A DNA stretch of 64,000 nucleotides from Alphaproteobacteria bacterium (GCA_017308375.1 JAFKEW010000052.1:1-64000); one strand, 5' to 3'. Shown: positions 25,241-34,486, counted from the first letter of the stretch. Notes: generated from the letters alone by a model not told the origin. Program-made: numbers and translations.

Positions 25241-26443
25241 ATGAACCTCGCGCTGACGGAAGCGGATGAAAAATTCCGGGACGAAGTCCGGGCCTTCCTC
25301 GATACCCATCTGACGCCCGAACTGCGCGAAGCCGGGCGTTGCCAGACCAGCGTCTTCATCGACAAGCGCCACAGCCTGCCGTGGCAGAAGATCCTGCATC
25401 AGAAGGGGTGGGTCGCGCCCTCCTGGCCGAAGGAATATGGCGGCACCGGCTGGAACGAGACCGAGCGTTACATCTTCGCTTCCGAATGCACCCGCGCCGG
25501 CGCGCCCAGCCTGGCGCCGATGGGCTTGCGCATGGTCGGGCCGGTGATCATGCGCTACGGCACCGCGGCACAGAAGGCGCATTACCTGCCGCGCATCCTG
25601 TCGGGGGAGGATTACTGGTGCCAGGGCTATTCCGAGCCGGGCTCCGGCTCCGATCTCGCGTCGCTGCAATTGCGTGCCACATCCGATGGCGACGATTACG
25701 TGCTGAACGGCTCGAAAATCTGGACCACGCATGCCCATTGGGCCAATCGGATGTTCTGTCTGGTGCGCACCCGCGCCGACGGCAAGCCGCAATCGGGCAT
25801 CACCTTCCTGCTGCTGGATATGACGACGCCGGGCATTACGGTGAAGCCGATCATCACGCTGGCGGGCGAGCATGAATTGAATCAGGTCTTCTTCGACGAT
25901 GTGCGGGTGCCGAAGGCAAACCAGCTGGGCGAGGAAAACGATGGCTGGACGGTTGCGAAATATCTGCTGGAGTTCGAACGCGGCGGCAGTTCGGCGCCGG
26001 GGCTGAAGGCAACGCTTGCCCGCTTGCGGCAGGCCGCGGCCGCCGAGGGCGATGGCGCCACCACCCCCTTGATCGAGGATCCGGCGTTCCGGGCAAAGCT
26101 GGCGGCGGCGGCCGTCCGCCTCGATGCGATCGAGACGACCGAATTGCGCGTGATGTGCGCGCTCGCCGCGGGCAAAAATCCCGGTCCGGCCTCTTCCATG
26201 CTGAAGGCGCAGGCGACGGAGGCGATGCAGCATCTGGACGAACTGGCGATCGAGGCGGCGGCCTATTACGCTGCCGTCGATCAACCGGAGGCGCGCGCCC
26301 CCGGCTCCAATCTGGCGCCGGTCGGCCCTGCCCACTGGCTTCAGGCCATGCCGCGCTATCTGAACAATCGCGCCGGTTCGATCTATGGTGGCTCCAACGA
26401 AATTCAGCGCGGCATCATCGCGAGGCTCGTCCTGGGCCTATAG
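25241..26443 (+). CDS. Acyl-CoA dehydrogenase
   Basis: A 400-residue FAD enzyme of the acyl-CoA dehydrogenase family: QGYSEPGSGSDLASLQLRAT (FAD-binding signature), NGSKIWTTHAHWANRM, and C-terminal IYGGSNEIQRGIIARLVLGL. The C-terminal pattern and length place it with the FadE/ACAD group acting on branched, aromatic or steroid-derived acyl-CoAs. The catalytic Glu cannot be placed by eye. GGGGAG precedes ATG 25241. It is monocistronic, with 113 bp before and 217 bp after. Confidence 0.88.
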   Translation: MNLALTEADEKFRDEVRAFLDTHLTPELREAGRCQTSVFIDKRHSLPWQKILHQKGWVAPSWPKEYGGTGWNETERYIFASECTRAGAPSLAPMGLRMVGPVIMRYGTAAQKAHYLPRILSGEDYWCQGYSEPGSGSDLASLQLRATSDGDDYVLNGSKIWTTHAHWANRMFCLVRTRADGKPQSGITFLLLDMTTPGITVKPIITLAGEHELNQVFFDDVRVPKANQLGEENDGWTVAKYLLEFERGGSSAPGLKATLARLRQAAAAEGDGATTPLIEDPAFRAKLAAAAVRLDAIETTELRVMCALAAGKNPGPASSMLKAQATEAMQHLDELAIEAAAYYAAVDQPEARAPGSNLAPVGPAHWLQAMPRYLNNRAGSIYGGSNEIQRGIIARLVLGL

Positions 26444-26550
26444 CCGCGGTTGAATCGCCTTGCGATTTTTCGTTGCCAAAAATGAACGGCGTGTAATAAT
26501 CCTTATACGGGCTGATGTCTGCTGGGACGCGGCAAAACAGCCATGTGTCA

Positions 26551-26575
26551 AAAGAAGTATTGAAAATACTTCTTT
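26551..26575. promoter_or_regulatory. Perfect 11-bp inverted repeat upstream of ccoN
   Basis: AAAGAAGTATT-GAA-AATACTTCTTT, an exact AT-rich palindrome, stands 85 bp before the ccoN start in an otherwise GC-rich gap. It lacks the TTGAT-N4-ATCAA form of an FNR/ANR site and has no GC stem, so an operator for an unidentified regulator is more likely than a terminator. Confidence 0.55.
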
Positions 26576-26660
26576 ATGCGTAGAGGCTTCCATCTGATCC
26601 GCGGCGTCCCGTTGCATTCCGTTCCGGCGGGCGCAGCCGGCGAAGAAAAAAGGGGCACCC

Positions 26661-28067
26661 ATGCAGCAGATCGCGACGGCAGGTGCAGCGAAGCCGGAAG
26701 ATCGGGCACTTGCCGGGGTTCTTTCCGCCTATGTGGTTTCGGCCACCGCGTGGCTTCTGTTCGCGACCTTTATCGGTGTCGTGCTGGCTTATAAATTCGG
26801 CGCGCCCGATTTCGCGCCCGGTCCTTATCTGACCTTCGGCCGGCTCAGGCCCATTCACACCAACGCGACCTTTTACGGCTTTGCCAGCATCGCGCTTGTC
26901 GGCCTTGCCTATTACGTCGCGGTGCGCAGCTGCCGGACCGCCCTCTACAGCGTGCGCCTCGCATGGACAGGTTTATGGCTGTTCAACATTGCCGCGGTGG
27001 CGGGCACCGTCGCGCTCGATCTCGGGTTCAGTGCGGGCGATCTTGAATATCGCGAATGGCCATGGCCGGTGCGGCTGGTCTTTCTGGCGGCGCTGATGGT
27101 GACGGCGTGGAACCTGCTGTTCACCGTGGCCCGGCGCAACACGCACGATATCTATCTTTCCAACTGGTACACCATGGGCGGTGTGCTGTGGACCTGCATC
27201 ATCGCCATCGTCGCCATTCTGCCCTGGTACCAGTATGGCCTGGGTCAGGTCGCGGTCTCCGGCTACTACATGCACAATGCGGTGGGCATGTGGTTCACGC
27301 CGCTGGCCCTCGGCATTTTCTATTATGCGCTGCCCAAACTGCTCAGCCGCCCGATCTATTCCTATGCGCTGGGTGTTTTCGCGTTCTGGACCAATCTCGT
27401 CTTCTACCCGATCATCGGGGCGCATCATTTCCTGTTCAGCCCGCTGCCGTGGTGGCTGCAAACCACGGCCATCGTGTTCAGCGTCGCTATGCTGGTGCCG
27501 GTGCTGGGCGGCAGCGCCAATTTCCTGCTGACGATGCGCGGCCGCTTCGGCGAACTGCATCACTCCTATCCGCTGTTTTTCATTTTCATCGGCGTGGTGG
27601 GATATCTGGTGGGCTCCACCCAGGGCACGGTCGAAGCGTTCCGCTCGCTGCAGGCGGTGTGGCATCTGACCAATTTCACCGTCGGCCATTCCCATCTCAC
27701 CATGTACGGCTTCGTGACCTTTGCCATCTGGGGCGGTGTCTACGCGCTTTTGCCGGTGGCGACGGGAAAGCAGCCGGGGCAACTGGGCCTTGCGCTGCAT
27801 TTCTGGATGGCGGTGGTCGGCAGCTTCATCTACGTCATTTCGCTTTCGATCGGCGGCACCATTCAGGGGCTCGACTGGGTGCGGGGGCTGCCCTTCATCC
27901 AGTCGGTCGTCGATATGCAGCCCTTCTATATCTGGCGCGGCATCGGCGGCGTGCTGATGTTCCTCAGCCATCTCGTCTTCGCCTGGAATGTCTGGCGCAT
28001 GACCTACGGCCGTGGCGCCGCGGCCCTGCCGCCCGTTCCGGCCTTCGCGGATGAGGAGGCGGCATGA
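26661..28067 (+). CDS. ccoN: cbb3-type cytochrome c oxidase subunit I
   Basis: A 468-residue membrane protein with about 12 helices. Visible heme and copper ligands are His in RPIHTNATFYGF (low-spin heme), GAHHFLFSPLP (CuB pair), and the two His of TVGHSHLTMYGF (heme ligands). It is the catalytic subunit of a high-affinity terminal oxidase of the inner membrane that reduces oxygen and pumps protons. ATG is preceded by GAAGAAAAAAGGGG. It overlaps the fused ccoO by 4 bp. No ccoGHIS maturation genes lie in this window. Confidence 0.93.
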   Translation: MQQIATAGAAKPEDRALAGVLSAYVVSATAWLLFATFIGVVLAYKFGAPDFAPGPYLTFGRLRPIHTNATFYGFASIALVGLAYYVAVRSCRTALYSVRLAWTGLWLFNIAAVAGTVALDLGFSAGDLEYREWPWPVRLVFLAALMVTAWNLLFTVARRNTHDIYLSNWYTMGGVLWTCIIAIVAILPWYQYGLGQVAVSGYYMHNAVGMWFTPLALGIFYYALPKLLSRPIYSYALGVFAFWTNLVFYPIIGAHHFLFSPLPWWLQTTAIVFSVAMLVPVLGGSANFLLTMRGRFGELHHSYPLFFIFIGVVGYLVGSTQGTVEAFRSLQAVWHLTNFTVGHSHLTMYGFVTFAIWGGVYALLPVATGKQPGQLGLALHFWMAVVGSFIYVISLSIGGTIQGLDWVRGLPFIQSVVDMQPFYIWRGIGGVLMFLSHLVFAWNVWRMTYGRGAAALPPVPAFADEEAA

Positions 28068-29032
28068 AAAAGCTGCTTCTGATCGCGGGCGGTTCGACAC
28101 TCGTCTATGCCGGGCTTGCACTGCTGATGGGTGTGCTGCCCGGCATCATGCTGTCGCAAACCCCGCCGGGGCCGGGGGTAAAGCCATTGACCCCGCTGGA
28201 GGCGGAAGGCCGCGCGATCTATGTCGCCAATGGCTGTTCCTATTGCCACACGCAACAGGTGCGGCCGCTGGCGCAGGACAAGGTTTTCGGCCGCCCGTCT
28301 GCGCCCGGCGATTTCGCCTATCAGACACCGGAACTGCTGGGTTCTGAGCGTACCGGACCAGACCTGACCAATATCGGTGCACGGCAGCCGAGCGCGGTCT
28401 GGCAATACATCCACCTCTACAATCCGCGCGCCGTGGTGCCGGAATCGATCATGCCGTCCTTTTCCTGGATGTTCGCCGTGGTGGCGAAGGCGCCTGAAGG
28501 TGTCTCGCCCGTGCCGGTGCCGAAAGCCTTTGCACCGGCAAAAGGCGTGGTGGTGCCCACGCATGAAGCTGAGGCGCTGCTGGCCTATCTCATGTCGTTG
28601 AAACAGACGCCATTACCCGGCGCCGATCAGATGAGCGCATCGGCTTTGCCGCAACCGGCACCTGCTGCTGCCGCGGCGGGCACGGCTGCCACCGGCTACG
28701 ATCCCGCGAAAGGCAAGGCATTGTTCAGCGCCAATTGCGCGGTGTGCCATCAGGAAAGCGGCGAAGGATTGCCGGGTGCCTTCCCGCCGCTGAAGGGTAA
28801 CAAGGCCGTCAATGACGATGATGCCACTCAGCATATTCATGCCGTGCTTCATGGTGTTGAAGGCGTTGTGATCGACGGTGTTCACTACGACAGCCAGATG
28901 CCGCCTTTCGCAGATACGCTCAGCGATGCGGAGATTGCCGACATCATCGATTACGAGCGCAGTTCCTGGGGCAATCACGGCAAGCCGGTCACCGCAAAGG
29001 ATGTGGCGGCCGTGCGCGCCAAGGGGAAATAG
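28064..29032 (+). CDS. ccoO: CcoO fused to a second cytochrome c domain
   Basis: A 322-residue protein. After an N-terminal membrane anchor, heme site 1 is C58-S-Y-C61-H62 with the CcoO-typical CSYCHTQQVRP and a Met in ESIMPSFSWMF. After an Ala/Pro linker (about residues 190-215), heme site 2 is C225-A-V-C228-H229 with SQMPPFAD as axial Met. CcoO alone is about 240 residues with one heme; separate CcoP carries two. Here the extra domain seems to replace CcoP. It overlaps ccoN (ATGA) and so is co-translated. Electron entry to CcoN is the inferred role. Confidence 0.9.
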   Translation: MKKLLLIAGGSTLVYAGLALLMGVLPGIMLSQTPPGPGVKPLTPLEAEGRAIYVANGCSYCHTQQVRPLAQDKVFGRPSAPGDFAYQTPELLGSERTGPDLTNIGARQPSAVWQYIHLYNPRAVVPESIMPSFSWMFAVVAKAPEGVSPVPVPKAFAPAKGVVVPTHEAEALLAYLMSLKQTPLPGADQMSASALPQPAPAAAAAGTAATGYDPAKGKALFSANCAVCHQESGEGLPGAFPPLKGNKAVNDDDATQHIHAVLHGVEGVVIDGVHYDSQMPPFADTLSDAEIADIIDYERSSWGNHGKPVTAKDVAAVRAKGK

Positions 29033-29056
29033 GCGAAAGGGAGGACGAGGACCATC

Positions 29057-29221
29057 ATGGATCATCATATGGCAGGGCCCTTCCTCGGCAATCTCGCGAT
29101 CATCCTTGCGTCGGGCACCATCACCATCGGCTGTTTCGTGGCCATGTTCTGGATGTTGATCCGTCCGGGGGAGACCGACCGCCAGCATCCCAAATACCGA
29201 ATTCTGCGGGACGATTTCTAG
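29057..29221 (+). CDS. Small oxidase-operon membrane protein (54 aa)
   Basis: A 54-residue protein reading MDHHMAGPFLGNLAIILASG, a single membrane helix continuing through TIGCFVAMFWMLI, and a polar C-terminus. The place between ccoO and a downstream gene, the size and the topology fit a CcoQ-like accessory subunit, though the sequence is not diagnostic. GGGAGGACGAGG precedes the ATG. The next gene starts directly after its stop. Confidence 0.65.
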   Translation: MDHHMAGPFLGNLAIILASGTITIGCFVAMFWMLIRPGETDRQHPKYRILRDDF

Positions 29222-29701
29222 ATGGCCGATATAAACCATCCGCGCGTGCGCATCTTTCTGGACGATGGGGCCGATCCGATCGTCGATCAGATGCTGCCTG
29301 CCAAAATCGCGCTCGATACGACCGGCCTTGCCGACGGGCCGCACCGGCTCACCATTTTCGCCCGCGGTGAGAACGGCCGTGACGGGATGGAGGAGATTCC
29401 GTTCACCGTCCACAACGGTCCGGGCATTGTGGTCTCGGGCCTGCGCCCCCACTCCGTCCGCCGCGGCAATATCCATTTTACCGTCGATGCGTTCAGTGCG
29501 GACGATCCGTTCGACCCCCGGCGGGCGGAAGCGCGGTCTTCCATCCCCGTCTGGGTCTGGGTGATGTCGCTGTTCGTCGTGGCATGGGCGGTGTTCTACG
29601 CCGCGCGGATGTGGGATGTGCCGGCGGAATACCTCCACACACCAACCTACAGCACGGAAAGCACCGCCGCCGGGACCGCATCGCCCCCGCCAGCAAGATA
29701 A
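29222..29701 (+). CDS. Ig-like domain protein with C-terminal membrane anchor, oxidase operon
   Basis: A 159-residue protein. Residues 1-95 form a beta-rich Ig/cadherin-like domain (ALDTTGLADGPHRLTIFARG), residues about 110-128 a membrane helix (VWVWVMSLFVVAWAVFYAA), and the tail is Ser/Thr/Pro-rich. It begins at the base after the previous stop, so it belongs to the cbb3 operon. I do not know a characterised homologue; an assembly or accessory-subunit role is inference. It converges with the MarR gene (30 bp between stops). Confidence 0.65.
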   Translation: MADINHPRVRIFLDDGADPIVDQMLPAKIALDTTGLADGPHRLTIFARGENGRDGMEEIPFTVHNGPGIVVSGLRPHSVRRGNIHFTVDAFSADDPFDPRRAEARSSIPVWVWVMSLFVVAWAVFYAARMWDVPAEYLHTPTYSTESTAAGTASPPPAR

Positions 29702-29731
29702 TAGCCAGGCGCAAATTCGCGGCCGCGATTC

Positions 29732-30316
29732 TCAGACCAGGCTGGTTTGCCGCTTTTTCTTCTGCACGAGGCCTGCGCGGCGGGTGTTGGCGTTGCGGCG
29801 CGGCTTCGGACCTTGTTTTGCGGCCGGCGCTGTCTTGCCCGTGCCATGCCCGTTGCCGCTGGCGCGAAGATCGCGGGGCGATTTGATCACCGGCCCCCAA
29901 TCCATGTTGAGAATATGCTTGAGCTGATTGTATTCCGCGGGCCCGATGCGCGCGCGCAGCGTCTTCTCCAGATCGCGGATCGCCTGCGCCGCCGCGTTGC
30001 GGATGCCGGTGGAGCGTTCGGTGAAAGACAGGATCTTGGAACGCCCGTCATCCGGGTTATCGGCAATCGTGATGATGTCCATCTCCACCAACTGGTTGGA
30101 GATGTGGCGGATCGCCTGCCGCGACAGCCGCATCTTGCGCGCGATCTCGATCGGCTTGCTGACGCCGGACGACATATAAAGAACCATCATGGATTGGGAC
30201 TTGTTCAGCGGCCGGAAACCGGCGGCCTTCACCAGGTCCTGCAACCCGTTGTCGAACCAGTCCCAGCCTTCGAGCAGGCCGGCCATCAGATAAGTATGAC
30301 GATCGGTGTACGCCAT
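29732..30316 (-). CDS. MarR-family regulator with long basic tail
   Basis: A 194-residue regulator. The winged HTH runs from about residue 30 to 125 (VSKPIEIARKMRLSRQAIRH, then DPDDGRSKILSFTE). The last 45 residues are Lys/Arg/Ala-rich (KPRRNANTRRAGLVQKKKRQ) and unusual for MarR proteins; they may add DNA contacts. GGAGG precedes ATG 30316, and the long upstream frame is an artefact. It lies 134 bp before the end of the flavin monooxygenase gene on the same strand and is the likely regulator of the catabolic genes. Confidence 0.85.
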   Translation of the reverse strand: MAYTDRHTYLMAGLLEGWDWFDNGLQDLVKAAGFRPLNKSQSMMVLYMSSGVSKPIEIARKMRLSRQAIRHISNQLVEMDIITIADNPDDGRSKILSFTERSTGIRNAAAQAIRDLEKTLRARIGPAEYNQLKHILNMDWGPVIKSPRDLRASGNGHGTGKTAPAAKQGPKPRRNANTRRAGLVQKKKRQTSLV

Positions 30317-30450
30317 AGTGCCGTGCCTCCGCTGCGGGCCGTGCCCGTGTCCCCTGTTGCCATGTGCATAGCGGGCGGTGGGGGGGCAGGCAAGCGGCGG
30401 CTCATGCGCGGCAGTCAAACGGCCGTGCCGATCCGGGCCGCGTATATCCT

Positions 30451-31689
30451 TCAAATCAACGGGAAATTCGGCGGCAACCCGATCATCGAACGGCCCCGAA
30501 GCTCCAGCCCCATGTCGAGGTCGAACACCACATGGCTTGCCGCGGTGTTGAGGTCGCGAAGCGCGCGCTGCAGCGGGTTTGAGGTGTAATGCGCGCTGGC
30601 GCCGGAGGCTTCGCAGACGATGCGCACGGCCTCGCGCGCCTCGTGCATCGCATAGGCAACCTGAAGGCGCAGCGCGATGCGGTCGTCGGCCGAAACCGGC
30701 TTGCCGATCGCGCCCAGCGCCACATTGCGCCGCCCCACATCGCGCAGCAGAAGTTCTGCGTTGCGGACCTTCATATCCGCCAGGGCAAGCCGCATCTGGG
30801 CCGCCGGCTTGTCGGCATGTTTCAGTTCGGAGCCGAAGACGCCGCGTTCCGACAGGCGCGCGCGGAAACATTCCACCGCGCCGCGGGCGGTACCGACCAC
30901 CGGCGCTGTCGCCGTCAGCGCCAGAAACGGCAGCATCGCCATCTTGTAGATCGGGTTGTCATGCACCATCGAACCCGGTGCGCGGCCTTCGCGCATATGC
31001 CCGAAATCGAGCATACGGTGTTCCGGCACGAATACATCCTTGGCGCGGATGTCGTTGCTGCCGGTGCCGACCATGCCGTCCACCCGCCAGGTGTCGAGGA
31101 TTTCCACGTCCGAGACCGGCATGGCGAAGAACATCACGGCCGGCGGTGTCGGCCCTTCCGGGTCGATGCCGGTGGCCAGCACCCAGTCGGCGTGCATCAC
31201 GCCGGTGCCCCATTTCCAGTGGCCGGTCAGGCGGTACCCGCCTTTGACGCGGACGGCCTTGCCCGGCGGCTGGGTCACGCCCGGCGCGATGATGTAGGGG
31301 AACTTGCCGAAGATCTCGGCCTGCGCCTCTTCCGGGAATTGCGACAGCATCCAGTTGTGTTCGACACAGAACGACGCCACCCACCCGGTGGAGGCACAGC
31401 CCTCGCCCAGCGGCATCATCGCGTCGATGAAGGTGTCGATGTCGAATTCCAGCCCGCCATAGCGTTTCGGCACGAAGTGATAGAAAACGCCGGTCCGGCG
31501 GATCGCATCCCAGCAATCGTTCACCGGCCGGCGCAGGCGTTCGCATTCCATCGCATTGCGCGAAAGCAGCGGCGTTAGCGCGCGCGCCCGGCTGACCAGC
31601 GTTTCCGGCGTCAGCGCCGCAAGCTCTTCACGGCTCAGCCAGTCGTTCTGGGGCGGTGTCTGCGGGGCGAGAACGGCCGGATCGGACAT
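30451..31689 (-). CDS. Flavin-dependent monooxygenase, acyl-CoA dehydrogenase fold (HsaA/HpaB-like), copy 1
   Basis: A 412-residue two-component-type hydroxylase: N-terminal TGVFYHFVPKRYGGLEFD, middle LTGHWKWGTGVMHADWV, GTGSNDIRAKDVFVP and C-terminal SNPLQRALRDLNTAASHVVF. The family (HsaA, C2-type HPA hydroxylase) adds oxygen to phenolic or steroid rings with reduced flavin from a partner reductase. No reductase is adjacent. GGGAG precedes ATG 31689. It is strongly similar to the protein at 37983-39227 and lies downstream of a TonB receptor. Confidence 0.85.
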   Translation of the reverse strand: MSDPAVLAPQTPPQNDWLSREELAALTPETLVSRARALTPLLSRNAMECERLRRPVNDCWDAIRRTGVFYHFVPKRYGGLEFDIDTFIDAMMPLGEGCASTGWVASFCVEHNWMLSQFPEEAQAEIFGKFPYIIAPGVTQPPGKAVRVKGGYRLTGHWKWGTGVMHADWVLATGIDPEGPTPPAVMFFAMPVSDVEILDTWRVDGMVGTGSNDIRAKDVFVPEHRMLDFGHMREGRAPGSMVHDNPIYKMAMLPFLALTATAPVVGTARGAVECFRARLSERGVFGSELKHADKPAAQMRLALADMKVRNAELLLRDVGRRNVALGAIGKPVSADDRIALRLQVAYAMHEAREAVRIVCEASGASAHYTSNPLQRALRDLNTAASHVVFDLDMGLELRGRSMIGLPPNFPLI

Positions 31690-31815
31690 CAGAAAGGCTC
31701 CCATTTGATCTGTTTTTCGTATCCGGGTTTTTTGTACAATATTTTACCAAAATCGGTCAAGCGAGGAGGCGCTGCCGCCGTTCCGGGATATCTCCCCGCC
31801 ATCCGCCGTGCGTCA

Positions 31816-31852
31816 CAAAACAATGGCCCCGGCCTTCTCGGACCGGGGCCAT
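31816..31852 (-). terminator. Terminator of the TonB receptor gene
   Basis: On the minus strand ATGGCCCCGG / CCGGGGCCAT with a 10-nt loop is followed by TGTTTTG. It lies 25 bp after the receptor stop codon. Confidence 0.75.
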
Positions 31853-31876
31853 CCGGGTCTTCACTGTTGCCTGTTG

Positions 31877-34102
31877 CTAAAACCGGATACGGCCTTCCAG
31901 CGAGATTTGCCGGGTTTCGTCCAGGATATTGATGCCTGTCGGTGGTGATGACAGCGGCCACAGATAGCCGTTGGTCTCCGTCAACTGGTTGGTCACGTTC
32001 TTGCCGACCAGTGCCACCGCCCAGCGGTCTTCCCGGTCGCCGATCTCCACGCGCAGGTCCAGTTTCGCGTAGGAGGGCTGGCGGCCGTAATAGGGATTGA
32101 GGTTGTTGCCGGTGAACGATGCGCTGCGGAAGCTGACAACGCCCATTGTGGTCAGCTTCAGATCATCGTCCAGCGGCAAGGTGTGCTGGGCGCGCACATT
32201 GCCCGACCATTTGGCGGTGAAGGGCATCACCGTGCCGCCGATATTGTTGAAGGCCTGCGAATTGGGCGCGGTTGCCGGTGCATTGGGGTTGCAGACCGAC
32301 AGGGGTTGCGCCCACAGGCAGCTTGCGCCGGGAAAGTCGTTGTAAATCGCGTCGAGATAGGCGGCAGAGGCCGAGATCTGCAGATTGTCCAGAACCATCC
32401 AGTCCACATTGGCCTCGACGCCCTTGCTGGTCGCGGCTGCCGCGTTGCGGGTGACGAAGGTGGCAAGCACCGAATCGTAGTTGGAGACCTGAAGGTCCTC
32501 GAAGCGGGTGCGGTAAAGCGCAACGCTGGCCATCAACCGGCCTTCCAGCAACGTCGCCTTGGCGCCCAGTTCGATGTTGCTGGATTTTTCCGCGCCGAAC
32601 GCAAAGGTCGATGGCGTGGCGGTGCGCGAACTGCTGACGAAGCCGCCCGCCTTCGATCCCCGCCCATAGCTGACATAGGTCATCACGCCCGGCAGCACGT
32701 CATATTGCAGCGTGATCGACGGATCGAGATTGCTTTCGTTGATATCGGTGCGCGGGATCGCGTGCGGCGGGCTCAGCGGAATACCGTAATCGAGCTGCAG
32801 ATTGTAAATACCGTTCTTGCGCGTCTCGGTATAGCGCAGGCTGCCGATCAGGCGCAGCGTGTCCATGACGTGATAGGTGCCTTGCCCGAATACCGACCAG
32901 CTTCTGGCGCGCTGGGCGAAGTCGATATGCATCTGGCCCGCGACCGCGCCGCCGAACAGATCATAGCGCGAGACCGGAACAAAGTCGTAGGACGATTGAT
33001 CGTAATAGGCGCCCGCGATCCATTCAAATGTCTGGCCCGTGGGGGAGAGCAGGCGCACCTCCTGCGAGAACTGGTTGAACTTCTCGCTGAAGATCGAAAG
33101 CCAGCTTTCGGGTGAGCCGCCGGATCCGCTGGTGTTCTGGTAGGAACGGAAGGCCGAAATCCCGGTGATGGCGGTCAGCGTGAAATCGCCGATGCCCCAA
33201 TTGGCGGTCAAGGCACCGTTGTGGCTGGTCTGCTTGTCCACCTCGCGCATGCCAAACGGCTCTTCGGCATACCGCACCGCCTGGATGTGCGTCGGCCCCA
33301 CCGCGGCAACATGCACTTGCGGAAAGCCCCAGGTTTTATAATCGCCGAATTCGTATTTCAGCGTGACATCCAGATTGCTGACCGGCTCATATTTCAGGGT
33401 CAGGCGGCCGACATTGTTGTGCGGGGAAACGTCGTTGCGCCCGGTCAGCGGATTTTTGATGTAGCCGTCGAGATGGGTGAGCTTGAGGGCGAAGCGCGCG
33501 CTCAGACCATCGGTAAGGGGGCCGGAGATATAGCCATGGGCATCGAAGCCGGAACGGCTGAAATTGTAACTCGCGGTGGCGGCGGCTTCGAACGCATCGG
33601 TCGGCCCGGCTGAAATCACGCTGACGGCACCGGCCGCCGTGTTCTTGCCCAGAAGCGCGCCCTGCGGCCCGCGCATCACCTCGATCCGTTCCACATCGAA
33701 GAAGGATGCCTGGAACTGGCGCGCGCGTCCGCCATAGACACCGTCCTGATAAACGCTGACCGATTGGTCGAAAGCATAATTGGTGGCGCTGGAGCCGAAG
33801 CCGCGGATGTACAGTGCCGGCACGCCGGGCGCCTGTTGCAGCACCAGATTCGGCACGTAATTCATCAGCGAGCGGAAATCGTTGACCTGAAGGTTTTCAA
33901 TGTCGCGCCCCTGCATCACTTCCATCGAAATTGGCACGTCCTGCACGTTCTGTTCGCGCTTCTGTGCGGTCACGACGATGGTTTCGATGCCGCCTTCGCC
34001 GCCCGTTGCCTGGGCCCCCGCCGCGGCCGGCAGGGCCAGCGCGGTGGTCAGTATGGCGAAATGTGGAAGGCGTGAAACTCTGTTTTTCCGGGCAGGCTGC
34101 AT
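31877..34102 (-). CDS. TonB-dependent outer-membrane receptor, copy 1
   Basis: A 741-residue receptor: signal peptide ending AAAGAQA (about residue 32), plug starting IETIVVTAQKREQNVQDVP, plug motif RGPQGALLGKNTAAGAV, and a beta barrel to a C-terminal Phe (LEGRIRF). These sphingomonad/Caulobacter-type receptors import hydrophobic or bulky substrates using TonB energy. GAGGGG precedes ATG 34102. It is closely related to the receptor at 34487, transcribed from the other side of the shared control region, and followed by the monooxygenase copy 1 gene. Confidence 0.93.
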   Translation of the reverse strand: MQPARKNRVSRLPHFAILTTALALPAAAGAQATGGEGGIETIVVTAQKREQNVQDVPISMEVMQGRDIENLQVNDFRSLMNYVPNLVLQQAPGVPALYIRGFGSSATNYAFDQSVSVYQDGVYGGRARQFQASFFDVERIEVMRGPQGALLGKNTAAGAVSVISAGPTDAFEAAATASYNFSRSGFDAHGYISGPLTDGLSARFALKLTHLDGYIKNPLTGRNDVSPHNNVGRLTLKYEPVSNLDVTLKYEFGDYKTWGFPQVHVAAVGPTHIQAVRYAEEPFGMREVDKQTSHNGALTANWGIGDFTLTAITGISAFRSYQNTSGSGGSPESWLSIFSEKFNQFSQEVRLLSPTGQTFEWIAGAYYDQSSYDFVPVSRYDLFGGAVAGQMHIDFAQRARSWSVFGQGTYHVMDTLRLIGSLRYTETRKNGIYNLQLDYGIPLSPPHAIPRTDINESNLDPSITLQYDVLPGVMTYVSYGRGSKAGGFVSSSRTATPSTFAFGAEKSSNIELGAKATLLEGRLMASVALYRTRFEDLQVSNYDSVLATFVTRNAAAATSKGVEANVDWMVLDNLQISASAAYLDAIYNDFPGASCLWAQPLSVCNPNAPATAPNSQAFNNIGGTVMPFTAKWSGNVRAQHTLPLDDDLKLTTMGVVSFRSASFTGNNLNPYYGRQPSYAKLDLRVEIGDREDRWAVALVGKNVTNQLTETNGYLWPLSSPPTGINILDETRQISLEGRIRF

Positions 34103-34372
34103 GCTTGATCCCCTCTGATGAAAGCCGCGTCTGTGATCGGTGCACGCATCTCCCTTATGGCCCGCGATGCGTGCATCCTTCCTGAACATGTCTGCATTGT
34201 TAACACGAAGAAAGGCAATAATTTTTACAATTGTCAATCAAATTGGGTAGTATTCGAAGTATTTTGGGTGCGTGCGCCGTATGGCGGGCACTGCGCCTCG
34301 CGGCAGCGGCATTGCGCGCCCGCGTTTGCGCAGGCCGGTTCCCTGATCTTTGCCCTTAGGTGGCTAAGGGTA

Positions 34373-34401
34373 TTGACAAATGTAAAATCATTTCACAATC
34401 T
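34373..34401 (+). promoter_or_regulatory. Promoter in the divergent receptor region
   Basis: TTGACA (34373-34378), 17 bp, CAATCT (34396-34401), about 85 bp before the second receptor. The whole 384-bp gap 34103-34486 is AT-richer on its left part and holds ACAATTGT and a direct repeat AGTATT-CGA-AGTATT near 34247, possible operators. No gene is visible in the gap. Confidence 0.5.
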
Positions 34402-34486
34402 TCATGAAATGGGCAACGCTTCCGGTGCGCGGGCGGAAACGATGCTTCTTTAAATGCAACCTGATGCGCGAAACGGGGTAGCGCTT

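Noticed and set aside
24800..26335. 511-codon minus-strand frame across OsmC and acyl-CoA dehydrogenase genes
   Set aside because: It spans two clear plus-strand genes and has His/Arg-rich shadow composition.
26551..26575. FNR/ANR box for ccoN
   Set aside because: The palindrome does not fit TTGAT-N4-ATCAA.
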